Origin: Pedobacter terrae
Lineage (GTDB): Bacteria > Bacteroidota > Bacteroidia > Sphingobacteriales > Sphingobacteriaceae
Assembly (NCBI RefSeq): GCF_900100705.1
Contig: NZ_FNCH01000001.1
Location: forward strand, 261,163-325,162
Length of the DNA stretch: 64,000 bases
Direction of reading: 5' to 3'
The position numbers and the translations under genes were made by a program. Under the pieces are notes generated by a model. It was not told the DNA's origin. It searched no databases and worked only from the letters and a program-made list of their open reading frames with translations. Below are positions 17,708 through 26,454 of the stretch, piece by piece (position 1 is the stretch's first letter; each line of letters opens with the position of its first letter).

Positions 17708-19063
17708 ATGGCTCAATACGAACTATTGTTACCAAAAATGGGTGAAAGTGTTGCGGAAGCAACTGTGATTAAATGGGTAAAACAACCAGGTGATGCTATT
17801 GATTTAGATGATACCATTTTGGAAATCGCTACCGATAAGGTAGATTCTGAAGTTCCATCTCCGGTTGCCGGTAAATTGGTAAAACAGTTATTTGCTGCAG
17901 ATGAAGTTGCCCAGGTAGGCGATGTAATTGCCATTATTGAAACTGAAGGTGGAGATACCACTGAAGTTGTAGCGCCAGCTACAGAAAAACCAATAGTAGA
18001 AGAAAAACTAGAGGCTATACCTGGAATTGAACAGCTTCCGGATCATGATACCAAGACAAACACCGATTTCAGTTCATCTGATCGCTTTTATTCTCCTTTG
18101 GTAAAAAGTATTGCAGCCCAGGAAAATATTTCATTATCAGAGTTAGATGCCATAAAAGGTTCTGGAGTTGACGGGCGTTTAAATAAAGACGACCTGTTGG
18201 ATTATATTTCCAGAAAAAATGGCGGTACTGCAAAAACGGCTACAGTTATATTAAATCCACCTCCTCCGCAAGTTAACGAAGTTGTAGCGCAAAAACCGGA
18301 ACCATCCTCACCAGCTCCGGTTACAAATAAACCTTCTACAACAAGTATTAATGGTGCCGATGAGGTTATCGAGATGGATAGAATGCGCAAACTGATTGCC
18401 GATCATATGGTAATGAGTAAAACAACATCACCGCATGTAACCTCATTTGTTGAAGCCGATGTAACCAACATGGTATTGTGGCGCAATAAAGTGAAAAACA
18501 GTTTCGAGAAACGTGAAAATGAAAAAATTACATTTACCCCAATCTTTGTAGAGGCGGTTGCAAAAGCGATAAAAGATTTTCCGATGATTAATGTTTCTGT
18601 TAACGGGACTCAGATTATCAAAAAAGGTAATATAAATATCGGCATGGCTGCAGCTTTACCAAGCGGGAACTTAATCGTTCCGGTAATTAGAAATGCTGAT
18701 CAGTTAAATCTGGTAGGTTTAACGAAAGCTGTTAACGATCTGGCAGGCAGAGCAAGAAACTCCAAACTAAAACCAGACGAAACACAAGGTGGAACTTTTA
18801 CATTAACCAATGTAGGTAGTTTTGGAAATGTGATGGGTACACCGATTATTAACCAGCCTCAGGTGGCTATTTTAGCGGTAGGCGCCATCAAAAAGAAACC
18901 TGCTGTATTGGAAACCGAGCATGGTGACGTGATTGCGATCAGACATATGATGTTTCTATCGTTATCGTACGACCATAGGGTCGTAGATGGTTCATTAGGA
19001 GGTATGTTTGTGCGGAGGGTGGCAGATTATTTAGAAGGCTGGGATCTGAACAGGGAGATTTAG
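17708..19063 (+). CDS. 2-oxo acid dehydrogenase E2 (dihydrolipoamide acyltransferase)
   Basis: 451 aa in three parts: a lipoyl domain (1-80, lipoylated lysine in EIATDKVDSEVPSP), an E3-binding domain (~125-165, YSPLVKSIAAQENISLSELD), a Pro/Ala/Thr linker, and the catalytic acyltransferase domain (~215-451) ending with the SYDHRVVDG motif. It transfers acyl groups from lipoate to CoA in a large multi-enzyme complex. The E1 and E3 genes are not adjacent. The single lipoyl domain and overall form resemble branched-chain or 2-oxoglutarate E2s; which complex it serves cannot be decided from the sequence. Confidence 0.92.
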   Translation: MAQYELLLPKMGESVAEATVIKWVKQPGDAIDLDDTILEIATDKVDSEVPSPVAGKLVKQLFAADEVAQVGDVIAIIETEGGDTTEVVAPATEKPIVEEKLEAIPGIEQLPDHDTKTNTDFSSSDRFYSPLVKSIAAQENISLSELDAIKGSGVDGRLNKDDLLDYISRKNGGTAKTATVILNPPPPQVNEVVAQKPEPSSPAPVTNKPSTTSINGADEVIEMDRMRKLIADHMVMSKTTSPHVTSFVEADVTNMVLWRNKVKNSFEKRENEKITFTPIFVEAVAKAIKDFPMINVSVNGTQIIKKGNINIGMAAALPSGNLIVPVIRNADQLNLVGLTKAVNDLAGRARNSKLKPDETQGGTFTLTNVGSFGNVMGTPIINQPQVAILAVGAIKKKPAVLETEHGDVIAIRHMMFLSLSYDHRVVDGSLGGMFVRRVADYLEGWDLNREI

Positions 19064-19135
19064 TCAGTTTACAGTTAACAGCTTTCAGTTGGCAATTGCC
19101 AATAATTAATCAATTTACTAGTTTAACAATCAAGA

Positions 19136-19750
19136 ATGTTAGCGTCAAATTTAAAATCAATAGTTTCAGATAACGTATTGCATGCCAAATGGTTAAATAC
19201 GCTATCTTATATGGAAAATGCAGGTGCAAAGAAGATTTCTGCTTCGGAGCATAAAGAAAATGTAAATCTGATTATTCTTAAACACGCTGCAGAAGAACAC
19301 CGTCATGCTTACTACTTAAAAAAACAGATTTCGAAGGTTGACGAGGCACTTTGTAAAACTTACAGCAATGCCGAGTTATTATCACCAAATCATACCAAAT
19401 ACTATTTACACGCTTTAGATATTGCAGTTTGTCGTTATTTAAAAGCTGTATTTAATCTTTCTGGTTACGATTTAAAATTCGCTGCTTATTTATTTGTTAC
19501 TTACGCCATTGAGGTTCGTGCCGATGAGTTGTATCCAATTTATCAGGCGGTTTTAGATGAAGCCAAAAGCAAGGTAAATGTTAAGTCGATTATCCTGGAA
19601 GAAGAAGGACACCTGGAGGAAATGCTGAACCAACTGGTTAGTTTTTCTGATGATTGGGAAAATCATGCTGCCGAAGTCATAAAAATAGAAAAAGCTTTAT
19701 TTGGTAATTGGGTTGCTGCCTTAGCTGCAGAATTGCCTGTAAGTGCTTAA
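19136..19750 (+). CDS. Ferritin-like di-iron domain protein, unknown role
   Basis: 204 aa, predicted all-alpha. Two carboxylate-histidine motifs are spaced as in ferritin-like di-iron proteins: AAEEHRHAYYLKK (Glu and ExxH, helix 2) and EEEGHLEEM (ExxH, helix 4), with MENAGAKK/SEHKENV and AIEVRADELYPIY as candidate first and third helices. Loss of either motif would change the call. No partner oxidoreductase is adjacent; thioredoxin follows 150 bp away after a terminator. I do not recognise a named family beyond the fold, so the substrate is unknown. Confidence 0.6.
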   Translation: MLASNLKSIVSDNVLHAKWLNTLSYMENAGAKKISASEHKENVNLIILKHAAEEHRHAYYLKKQISKVDEALCKTYSNAELLSPNHTKYYLHALDIAVCRYLKAVFNLSGYDLKFAAYLFVTYAIEVRADELYPIYQAVLDEAKSKVNVKSIILEEEGHLEEMLNQLVSFSDDWENHAAEVIKIEKALFGNWVAALAAELPVSA

Positions 19751-19804
19751 TCATATTGTTATCGCATATTGTCGGGTTTCACGGCATTGAGTCTTGTAAA
19801 TAGA

Positions 19805-19853
19805 AAAGAAGTCAAGTTTAATAGCTTATGTGCCAGGGAAACTTGACTTCTTT
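19805..19853. terminator. Long-stem terminator hairpin
   Basis: A perfect 15-bp stem, AAAGAAGTCAAGTTT with its complement AAACTTGACTTCTTT, around a 19-nt loop, between the ferritin-like gene and thioredoxin. Confidence 0.7.
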
Positions 19854-19903
19854 CCTTAAAAACCAATCCAGTTCATCTTTGTTTCTACATAAAAACAAAT
19901 ATC

Positions 19904-20200
19904 ATGGCTAAATTTTCAGATTTAATTAATGGAGATAAACCAGTGCTGGTCGATTTTTTTGCTGAATGGTGTGGTCCGTGTAAAATGATGAAACCGATCC
20001 TGGAACAGCTAAAATCTCAGGTAGGCGACTCGGTATCGATTATTAAAGTAGATATCGACAAAAATCAACCGGCCGCTTCATCGTTTAATGTTCAAAGCGT
20101 TCCAACACTAATTCTATTCAAAAAAGGTAAACAGGTATGGAGGCAAAGTGGCGTATTGCAGGCTTCGCAATTGAAACAGGTGATTGATGCCCATGCTTAA
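19904..20200 (+). CDS. trxA: Thioredoxin
   Basis: 98-aa cytoplasmic thioredoxin: WCGPC active site at residues 22-26, cis-proline in QSVPTLILFKKGK, no signal peptide. It reduces protein disulfides, recharged by thioredoxin reductase. Its stop overlaps the stop of the convergent pdeM gene by 4 bp (20197-20200), and no terminator was seen between them. Confidence 0.95.
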   Translation: MAKFSDLINGDKPVLVDFFAEWCGPCKMMKPILEQLKSQVGDSVSIIKVDIDKNQPAASSFNVQSVPTLILFKKGKQVWRQSGVLQASQLKQVIDAHA

Positions 20201-20835
20201 ACCTCCAACACGCTTTTAGGTGTAACGGCAAATATCCGCTCAGTGGTTTTAGGGTAGATATTGTATAGTCCTGTAAAAAGGCTAAAAGCAGGCAGAACGG
20301 CATATTCTTTACCAAAATAAAAACAAGGAAATTTTAATCTTTGCTTTGCTTTTCCTACAACGGTCACACCGGGATGGATATGCCCGCTAATTGGGTATAA
20401 TTCTTCTTCGGTACAATTTGGTGCATCATGGATAAAACAAAAAGGCCCCAAACAAAAGCTTGGCTCATGTATTTCGATATTCATTGCTGCATAATTGGCG
20501 TCGGAAAGCCGATCGTGATTTCCTTTTACCAATAAGAAATTAAGTTCCTGGTATTGCTTTCTCCAAATGGAAAACGCCTCAATGTCTGTATTTAAACCGT
20601 GGTGAAACATATCACCGTTGATCAGTAATGTTTTAGGCTGATATTGCTTAATTAATAAGCTTAAACGCTGTAAATCTGTTTGGGCAATGGTTGCCGGTAC
20701 TTGTAAACCTGACTGGCGGAAGTGTGCAGATTTACCCAAATGCAAATCGCTTATCGCTAAAAGCTGATGTTTCGGTAAGAACAAAGCCCTTTCTTTATCT
20801 AAAATCAGTTCTTCACCCTGGCTTGTAATGGTCAT
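20197..20835 (-). CDS. pdeM: Ligase-associated DNA damage response endonuclease PdeM
   Basis: 212-aa metallophosphoesterase: metal-binding motifs AISDLHLGKSAHFR (DxH), LINGDMFHHG (GD), VKGNHDRL (GNHD) and PISGHIHPGV (GHxH) are all present. Named for its constant association with the ligase-helicase-exonuclease cassette in Proteobacteria and Bacteroidota; the enzyme likely acts on damaged or processed DNA ends, but direct evidence of substrate is thin. It is the last gene of the minus-strand cassette, 71 bp behind the helicase. The intervening DNA carries a TGTCATCCTCAGCTTGTCGA fragment of the repeat family. Confidence 0.9.
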   Translation of the reverse strand: MTITSQGEELILDKERALFLPKHQLLAISDLHLGKSAHFRQSGLQVPATIAQTDLQRLSLLIKQYQPKTLLINGDMFHHGLNTDIEAFSIWRKQYQELNFLLVKGNHDRLSDANYAAMNIEIHEPSFCLGPFCFIHDAPNCTEEELYPISGHIHPGVTVVGKAKQRLKFPCFYFGKEYAVLPAFSLFTGLYNIYPKTTERIFAVTPKSVLEV

Positions 20836-20906
20836 TTATTTTATGCTATTGTCATCCTCAGCTTGTCGAAGAATTTTTTAAACTTTGACGAGTCAAGAAG
20901 ATGAAT

Positions 20907-23384
20907 CTATTTAATTTTCTCTGCTTCGGCTTTCATTCTGGCAATTCGCTGCTCTAATTCTTCCGAACTCATGTTTTCACGCAAACTGTCTACTTTAATA
21001 GGAAAAGACAGCGGTGTGAAACTTTTTGGATTGGTAATAATAATCGCTCCATTCTGAATTCTTTCTAAAGCGGCCGCCAATCTGGGTTCCTCCAGTTGTT
21101 GGTAAAAAACCTCATCGTATGCCTGTCGCAAAAGTAAATTATGTTTATCGTAATCGCTAAAAACATTAAAAAACAGACCAGCAGATGACTGCAGATGTTT
21201 ATTGGCTACATATTTACCTGGGTAACCCTGAAAAACGAGTCCGGAGATACAGGCAATATCTCTGAATTTCCTTCTTGCCATTTCAGTTGAATTGATACTC
21301 AGTGTAATATCTTCCGTTAAATTCTTGGGCGAAAAAACTTCGTAAGCAATCGATTCATCCATTGGGATTTCCGTTTCACTCAAAAGCTCAAAGCCATAGT
21401 CATTCATGGCAATAGAAAAACTGATGGGCAGTAATTTACTTAAACGATAAGCTACCAGCGCTGCTAAAACCTCATGCACTAATCGGCCTTCAAAGGGATA
21501 GGCAAAGAGGTGAAAACCTTCTTTATTATTAATGAGTTCTATTAGTAACTCATCATTCTTGGGTACATGAGAGCGTTTTTCCTGTAATAAAAATAGCGGA
21601 TAAACAGAGTCAAGTTCCTCATCCTGATGGGTTTTGTCTAAGGCTTCATTATACTTTTTCCTTAAAACCGCACCTAAATTGGAAGATAGCGGTAAGCGGC
21701 CACCATTCCAGCTCGGAGAGATTGCATTTTTCTGTTTACTCACCCGCACCACAACGGTCATATCTTTCACCTGCACAAATTCCAAAACCCTTCCTGCTAA
21801 GCGGAAATTATCGCCAGCTTTCAAACGCGTAACAAAATATTCTTCCACCATGCCAATGTAGCCACCAGAAATGAATTTTACTTTCAGCATCGCGTCGCTT
21901 ACAATTGTTCCAATATGTAACCGGTGCCGCATGGCCAATTGCCTGCTCTTCACTTTCCACAGTCCGTCCTCATCCTTCGTTACCTTTTTAAATTCGGTAT
22001 AGGCGCTTAAACTATCTCCTCCAGAGGTGATGAACTGCATTACCCAAGCCCATTCTTCAGGTAAGATAAGTTTAAAAGCATGGGTATTCTTAATCTCTTC
22101 GTAAATGATCTTATCATCAAATCCATCGCCTATCGCCAGTGTAACCAAATACTGGATCAAAGTATCAAATACCATAATAAATGGCTCGCGGCTCTCAATA
22201 TTATTTGTTTTGGCGGCTTCCTTAATTGCTGCCGCCTCAACCAGTTCTAAAGCATGCGTGGGTAGAAAATATATTTTAGAAATTTCGTGAGGGGAGTGGC
22301 CGGAGCGCCCCGCCCTTTGTAAAAACCGTGCAACACCTTTTGGCGATCCGACCTGAACTACTGTATCCACGGGTTTAAAATCTACGCCCAAATCTAAGGA
22401 TGAAGTAGCAATAACGGCTTTAAGCTGTCCGGTATGTAATGCATCTTCAATCCAGTTGCGGAGTTCGAAATCTATCGATCCGTGATGTATGGCAATGCGC
22501 CCCGCAAGTTCAGGTTCTATATTCAGCAAATGCTGGTACCACATTTCAGATTGCCCCCGGGTATTAATGAAAATTAAGGTCGTTTTACTTTTTTCAATAA
22601 TGGGTAAAAGCTTGTAGGCAAGTTTTAAACCCAAATGCCCGGCCCAGGGCAAGGTTTCAATATCATCAGGTAAGATGGATTTGATCTGGATTTTCTTTTC
22701 CAGATCGGCCTTAACAATGATTCTTTTGGCGGCTAAATTTGGTTCCAATACATCTAAAGCTTCCTCAATATTTCCAATGGTTGCAGAGATTCCCCAGATT
22801 CTTAAAAACTGGTTTTTTTCTAACTTTTGCAAACCTTTAATGCGAGAAACGGCTAACTCAACCAGGACACCTCGTTTACTGCCCAAAAGTTCATGCCATT
22901 CATCCGCCACAATGCATTTAAGATTCCTGAATAGGGTTGACGAGCCTTTTTGTGCCAACAACAGATGCATGCTTTCCGGCGTAATTAATAAAATTTCTGG
23001 CATCGATTTTTTCTGCTGTAATTTTTCTGCCTGCGAAGTATCGCCATTGCGAACACCTACGTGCCAATCCAATTCCAGTTCCAATAAAGTTTCCCGCATC
23101 GCCCTGGCAATATCTTTTGCCAAAGATCGGAGTGGGGTAATCCAGATTAACTGCAAACGATCTTTCGCTTTTTTGTTATTAGCTTCTGAGGCATTTAAGG
23201 CTTCAATTACTACAGCTAAAAAAAGTGAAAATGTTTTTCCGAAACCCGTAGGCGCGTTTACCAAACCGCTGTAGCCATTAAGATAATACTGCCAGGCATC
23301 TTCCTGAAATTGAAAAGGCCTGCGTTTATTTGCCTTTAACCAGGCTTTTATCTTTTTATAACCTTTGGTTTTGGTTTGGTCCAT
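20907..23384 (-). CDS. Ligase-associated DEXH-box helicase (Lhr-like)
   Basis: 825-aa superfamily 2 helicase. Motif I is NAPTGFGKTFS (residues ~39-50), DEWH serves as motif II (DEXH), SATIG motif III, and the second RecA domain carries IATSSLDLGVDFKPVDTVVQ with QRAGRSGHSP as motif VI. The C-terminal ~350 residues are the Lhr-type extension. In this cassette it is proposed to remodel DNA for repair with the ligase and nuclease. It starts 2 nt after the stop of the 91-codon ORF, so probably translated from the same message. Confidence 0.93.
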   Translation of the reverse strand: MDQTKTKGYKKIKAWLKANKRRPFQFQEDAWQYYLNGYSGLVNAPTGFGKTFSLFLAVVIEALNASEANNKKAKDRLQLIWITPLRSLAKDIARAMRETLLELELDWHVGVRNGDTSQAEKLQQKKSMPEILLITPESMHLLLAQKGSSTLFRNLKCIVADEWHELLGSKRGVLVELAVSRIKGLQKLEKNQFLRIWGISATIGNIEEALDVLEPNLAAKRIIVKADLEKKIQIKSILPDDIETLPWAGHLGLKLAYKLLPIIEKSKTTLIFINTRGQSEMWYQHLLNIEPELAGRIAIHHGSIDFELRNWIEDALHTGQLKAVIATSSLDLGVDFKPVDTVVQVGSPKGVARFLQRAGRSGHSPHEISKIYFLPTHALELVEAAAIKEAAKTNNIESREPFIMVFDTLIQYLVTLAIGDGFDDKIIYEEIKNTHAFKLILPEEWAWVMQFITSGGDSLSAYTEFKKVTKDEDGLWKVKSRQLAMRHRLHIGTIVSDAMLKVKFISGGYIGMVEEYFVTRLKAGDNFRLAGRVLEFVQVKDMTVVVRVSKQKNAISPSWNGGRLPLSSNLGAVLRKKYNEALDKTHQDEELDSVYPLFLLQEKRSHVPKNDELLIELINNKEGFHLFAYPFEGRLVHEVLAALVAYRLSKLLPISFSIAMNDYGFELLSETEIPMDESIAYEVFSPKNLTEDITLSINSTEMARRKFRDIACISGLVFQGYPGKYVANKHLQSSAGLFFNVFSDYDKHNLLLRQAYDEVFYQQLEEPRLAAALERIQNGAIIITNPKSFTPLSFPIKVDSLRENMSSEELEQRIARMKAEAEKIK

Positions 23385-23386
23385 GC

Positions 23387-23662
23387 TTAATATCTTTCCT
23401 TGTAGGTTTTATATTGATAAGTTTGAGGTTCTCTTGTTCGTTTTGAAAAGCAATAACAGTAGTTCTTCTGTAACAACAGTCCCGCCATATGCTTTACCTT
23501 TTTTGTGATTATTCTTTTAACATTGATGATATTCTGGCAAAAAAGGGTGCCGCTCCTGTCGGGTTTAAAATCGTCGGGCCATTCGTCCAAATTAAATCTT
23601 TCTACTCGTTGTACCTGCAGACCGAAATTGTTAAGCTTCGATCTGATGTTCTTTGAGGACAC
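23387..23662 (-). CDS. 91-codon ORF inside the ligase cassette, unknown
   Basis: GTG-initiated frame at 23662 lying 16 nt after the ligase stop and 2 nt before the helicase start. The spacing is what an operon gene would have, and the frame fills the interval exactly. The product starts MSSKNIRSKLNNFGLQVQRV and has an acidic FNLDEWPDDFKPDR segment, then a basic Cys/Tyr-rich tail (NYCYCFSKRTREPQTYQYKT). It shows no motif I recognise. Either a small accessory protein of the repair unit or a frame with no product. Confidence 0.45.
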   Translation of the reverse strand: MSSKNIRSKLNNFGLQVQRVERFNLDEWPDDFKPDRSGTLFCQNIINVKRIITKKVKHMAGLLLQKNYCYCFSKRTREPQTYQYKTYKERY

Positions 23663-23678
23663 AGGTCATGGGATTTTC

Positions 23679-25268
23679 TTATAAGGTAGATTGCAATAAT
23701 TGCCTCAAATCTTCCAGCGTGTTAATTTCATCTGCTTTTTTATCTTTTCTCCACCGCAATATACGTGGAAAACGTAAAGCTAAACCTGCTTTATGGCGTT
23801 TACTTTCAGCAATTCCTTCAAACGCAATTTCAAAAACCAGTTCAGGTTTTACGGTACGTACAGGCCCGAATTTTTCAATTGCGTTCCGGTTTACAAAAGA
23901 ATTTACTTCTTTAATTTCCTTATCAGTTAAGCCCGAATAGGCTTTGGCAATTGTCACTAAATTTTCGCCATCACGAACGGCAAAGGTATAATCGGTAAAA
24001 AAATTAGCCCTTCTGCCACTTCCTTTTTGCGCATAGATCATTACCGCATCAACCGTATACGGATTAATTTTCCACTTCCACCAATCGCCCCGTTTTCTTC
24101 CGCTGTGATAATGAGAAGTTAACTTTTTAAGCATGATGCCTTCACTGTTTATCGAACGCGAAGTTTGTCTTAAATCCGCTAACGCTTCCCACGAGCTGCA
24201 ATTGATTACTGGAGATATAATCACCGGACTTTCATCTAACCCACCGATCAATTGTTCCAGTGTTTTACGCCTTACACTTAAAGGTTCTTCCCTAAAATCC
24301 TTTGCTTCATATTCTAAAATATCATAAACAAAAAATCCGATGGGTGCATCTTCCAGATGTTTTTTATTAATCGTTTTACGGTTTAAACGCTGTTGTAAAG
24401 TACTAAACGATAAAACCTGTTTATCTTGTACTGCCAGTATTTCGCCGTCTAAAACCACACCATCTGGCAAAACATCGATCATAAAATGCAATTCGGGAAA
24501 CTGTTCTGTAACCAGTTCCTCGCCACGGCTCCAGATAAAGAGTTCTCCGTTCCGCTTTACAATCTGCCCACGAATACCGTCCCATTTCCATTCGGCTTGC
24601 CATTCAGCAATATCTCCCAATTTTTCAGGCTCTTGCTCCAGGGCATATGCCAGGCAAAAGGGGTAAGGCCATGAATTATCGGTATTTACATGGATACCAT
24701 TAATTAGTTCATGAAAAGTAATTTCATAAGGATTCCATTTTCCCATAATGCTGTGCATAATCTGGGCGCTATCTAAGCTGCTTTGTTTGGCCAAAGCATT
24801 CACCAGCATTTTATTGGAAACACCAATCCTGAAATTACCCGAAATCAGCTTGTTAAAAATAAAACGTTCCTGGGTTTCAAGTTTGTTCCATGCACTTAAA
24901 ATGAAATCTTTTTTGGTTTCATCATCTTTACCTTCTAAATCGTGCAAGTCTTCCACCCACTTATGCAATTGAAAATCTGATGTATTTTCGGCAGGGGGCA
25001 ATAACAAAGCAATGGTCTCACTTAAATCGCCAACATTGGCATAACTTTCGGCAAATAACCATTCTGGTGTTTGGGTAATATCTATAGCCCAGTATTTCAA
25101 CAAAGCTGATTTAATTGGTCTTTTAGGTTTTTTACCTGTAAATAAGGCTATTACCCATACTTTATCTTTATCGTCAGCGTAATTAAAATAATCAACCAGG
25201 GCCGCAATTTTATCGTTGGTTTTATTGCTCAGTTCGAGCTGCTGGATCAGTTTTGCAAAACGTTTCAT
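23679..25268 (-). CDS. ATP-dependent DNA ligase, cassette type
   Basis: 529-aa ligase. An N-terminal ligase helical domain (~1-200) precedes the nucleotidyltransferase core, where the adenylated lysine is in EWKWDGIRGQI (KxDG). Further motifs are DGEILA, FFVYDILEY, EGIMLKKL and GDWWKWK (motif V), followed by an OB-fold domain. It seals nicks using ATP, in addition to the NAD-dependent LigA that such a bacterium would also have (not in window). It follows the exonuclease by 2 nt. The gene order exonuclease-ligase-ORF-helicase-PdeM is the known ligase-associated repair cassette. Confidence 0.95.
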   Translation of the reverse strand: MKRFAKLIQQLELSNKTNDKIAALVDYFNYADDKDKVWVIALFTGKKPKRPIKSALLKYWAIDITQTPEWLFAESYANVGDLSETIALLLPPAENTSDFQLHKWVEDLHDLEGKDDETKKDFILSAWNKLETQERFIFNKLISGNFRIGVSNKMLVNALAKQSSLDSAQIMHSIMGKWNPYEITFHELINGIHVNTDNSWPYPFCLAYALEQEPEKLGDIAEWQAEWKWDGIRGQIVKRNGELFIWSRGEELVTEQFPELHFMIDVLPDGVVLDGEILAVQDKQVLSFSTLQQRLNRKTINKKHLEDAPIGFFVYDILEYEAKDFREEPLSVRRKTLEQLIGGLDESPVIISPVINCSSWEALADLRQTSRSINSEGIMLKKLTSHYHSGRKRGDWWKWKINPYTVDAVMIYAQKGSGRRANFFTDYTFAVRDGENLVTIAKAYSGLTDKEIKEVNSFVNRNAIEKFGPVRTVKPELVFEIAFEGIAESKRHKAGLALRFPRILRWRKDKKADEINTLEDLRQLLQSTL

Positions 25269-25270
25269 GG

Positions 25271-26299
25271 CTATTTATTTTCGTTTTGCTCGGCTAAATC
25301 AACTTTGTTTTCTTCATCATCTTCCTGGCCAAACTTAGTTAAAACTTCTGCCGCTTCTATACCTTCATCATTTAAAAAGCGGCTAAAAGCAGCTGTAAAA
25401 CCATGGGTAACATATACTTTTTCGGCGCCTGTTGCGGTAATGGCTTCCATTAAACCTGGCCAATCTGCATGGTCACTTAGTGCAAAACCAGCGTCAGCAC
25501 TTTGCCAGCGGCGGTGTGCCCGTACTTGCATCCAGCCAGAACATATACCGGTAACCGGGTGGGATAAGTTTTTGATCCATCGGCTATCGCGCATGGCAGG
25601 CGGTACAATTACAATTCCTTTCTGTAACTCATCCTTAGTGGTTTCAGGGGTAATCCTAATGGTTTTGGGAAGGTTTACGCCAGCTTCTATAATCACTTCG
25701 TTCAAGTTAGCAATGCTGTTATGTACATAAATAGGGGTGTCGCCAGCCAGATTTTTAATTAAACGCTGCGCTTTGCCCAAACTATAGGCAATCAATACGC
25801 TTGTTTTCTGTTGATTGATATTATCATTTACCCAGTTCTTAATTCCGTCGAAAACAATTTCCTGTTTTTGCCATTTGTAAACTGGTAGTCCAAAAGTGCT
25901 TTCTGAAACAAAAGAATGGCATTTTACAGGTTCGAATGGCACAGTGATGCCATCATCTTCAATTTTATAATCGCCAGAGATAACGCAGATTTCGCCTTTA
26001 TATTCCAAACGTACCTGTGCAGAGCCAATAATGTGCCCGGCAGGAAAAAAAGAAATGTTTACGCCATTACGGCTAATGCTTTCTCCATACTCCAGTGTTT
26101 CTACATTTAAATCTTCACTGATTCTGCGTTTGATGATGGGTTTGGTTAAAGTATGGCAGAGGTAATATTTATTTCCAAAACGCACATGATCGCTATGTCC
26201 ATGTGTGGTTACGGCATAATCTACAGGCCACCAAGGGTCTACATAAAAATCGCCCTGTTTGCAGTAGATCCCTCTTTTGGTAAATTCTATTAATGCCAT
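25271..26299 (-). CDS. Ligase-associated DNA exonuclease (metallo-beta-lactamase/CPSF type)
   Basis: 342-aa member of the mRNA 3'-end-processing/SNM1-like nuclease group. Metal-binding motifs visible: TTHGHSDHVRFG (HxHxDH-like), AGHIIGSAQV and CVISGDYKIED (Asp), with HAD/HGFTAAFS later. In the cassette it likely trims DNA ends before ligation; the substrate is inferred from the family. It is the first gene of the minus-strand unit, and its ATG lies 40 bp from the nearest of three palindromes shared with the SatD gene. Confidence 0.9.
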   Translation of the reverse strand: MALIEFTKRGIYCKQGDFYVDPWWPVDYAVTTHGHSDHVRFGNKYYLCHTLTKPIIKRRISEDLNVETLEYGESISRNGVNISFFPAGHIIGSAQVRLEYKGEICVISGDYKIEDDGITVPFEPVKCHSFVSESTFGLPVYKWQKQEIVFDGIKNWVNDNINQQKTSVLIAYSLGKAQRLIKNLAGDTPIYVHNSIANLNEVIIEAGVNLPKTIRITPETTKDELQKGIVIVPPAMRDSRWIKNLSHPVTGICSGWMQVRAHRRWQSADAGFALSDHADWPGLMEAITATGAEKVYVTHGFTAAFSRFLNDEGIEAAEVLTKFGQEDDEENKVDLAEQNENK

Positions 26300-26339
26300 A
26301 GCTAATAAACAATAAAATTAATAATTAGTTTTAGGCAAT

Positions 26340-26415
26340 TATCGGCTAATTGCCCGATAAATTTAAATATCGGCTAAATACCCGATAAATAGAAATATCG
26401 GCTAATTAGCCGATA
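26340..26415. promoter_or_regulatory. Three operator-like palindromes at 28-bp spacing
   Basis: Three 20-bp palindromic boxes begin at 26340, 26368 and 26396, exactly 28 bp apart: TATCGGCTAATTGCCCGATA, TATCGGCTAAATACCCGATA and TATCGGCTAATTAGCCGATA. The outer arms TATCGG and CCGATA are invariant; the third box is a perfect palindrome of 24 bp when its flanks are included. They lie between the divergent exonuclease and SatD genes (ATGs at 26299 and 26455), so can control both. A regulator binding site is the natural reading, but no binding protein is proven. Confidence 0.75.
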
Positions 26416-26454
26416 TTATTTTTGAAATATGAATAATAAATTCGATATTGTAAT

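Noticed and set aside
22675..23274. 199-codon open frame antisense to the Lhr-like helicase
   Set aside because: Fully overlapped by the helicase motifs; no start signal or recognisable family.
26340..26415. Reading the 28-bp-spaced boxes as a CRISPR array
   Set aside because: Repeats are palindromic, spacers are only 8 bp and AT-rich, and no cas gene is present. Operators explain them better.
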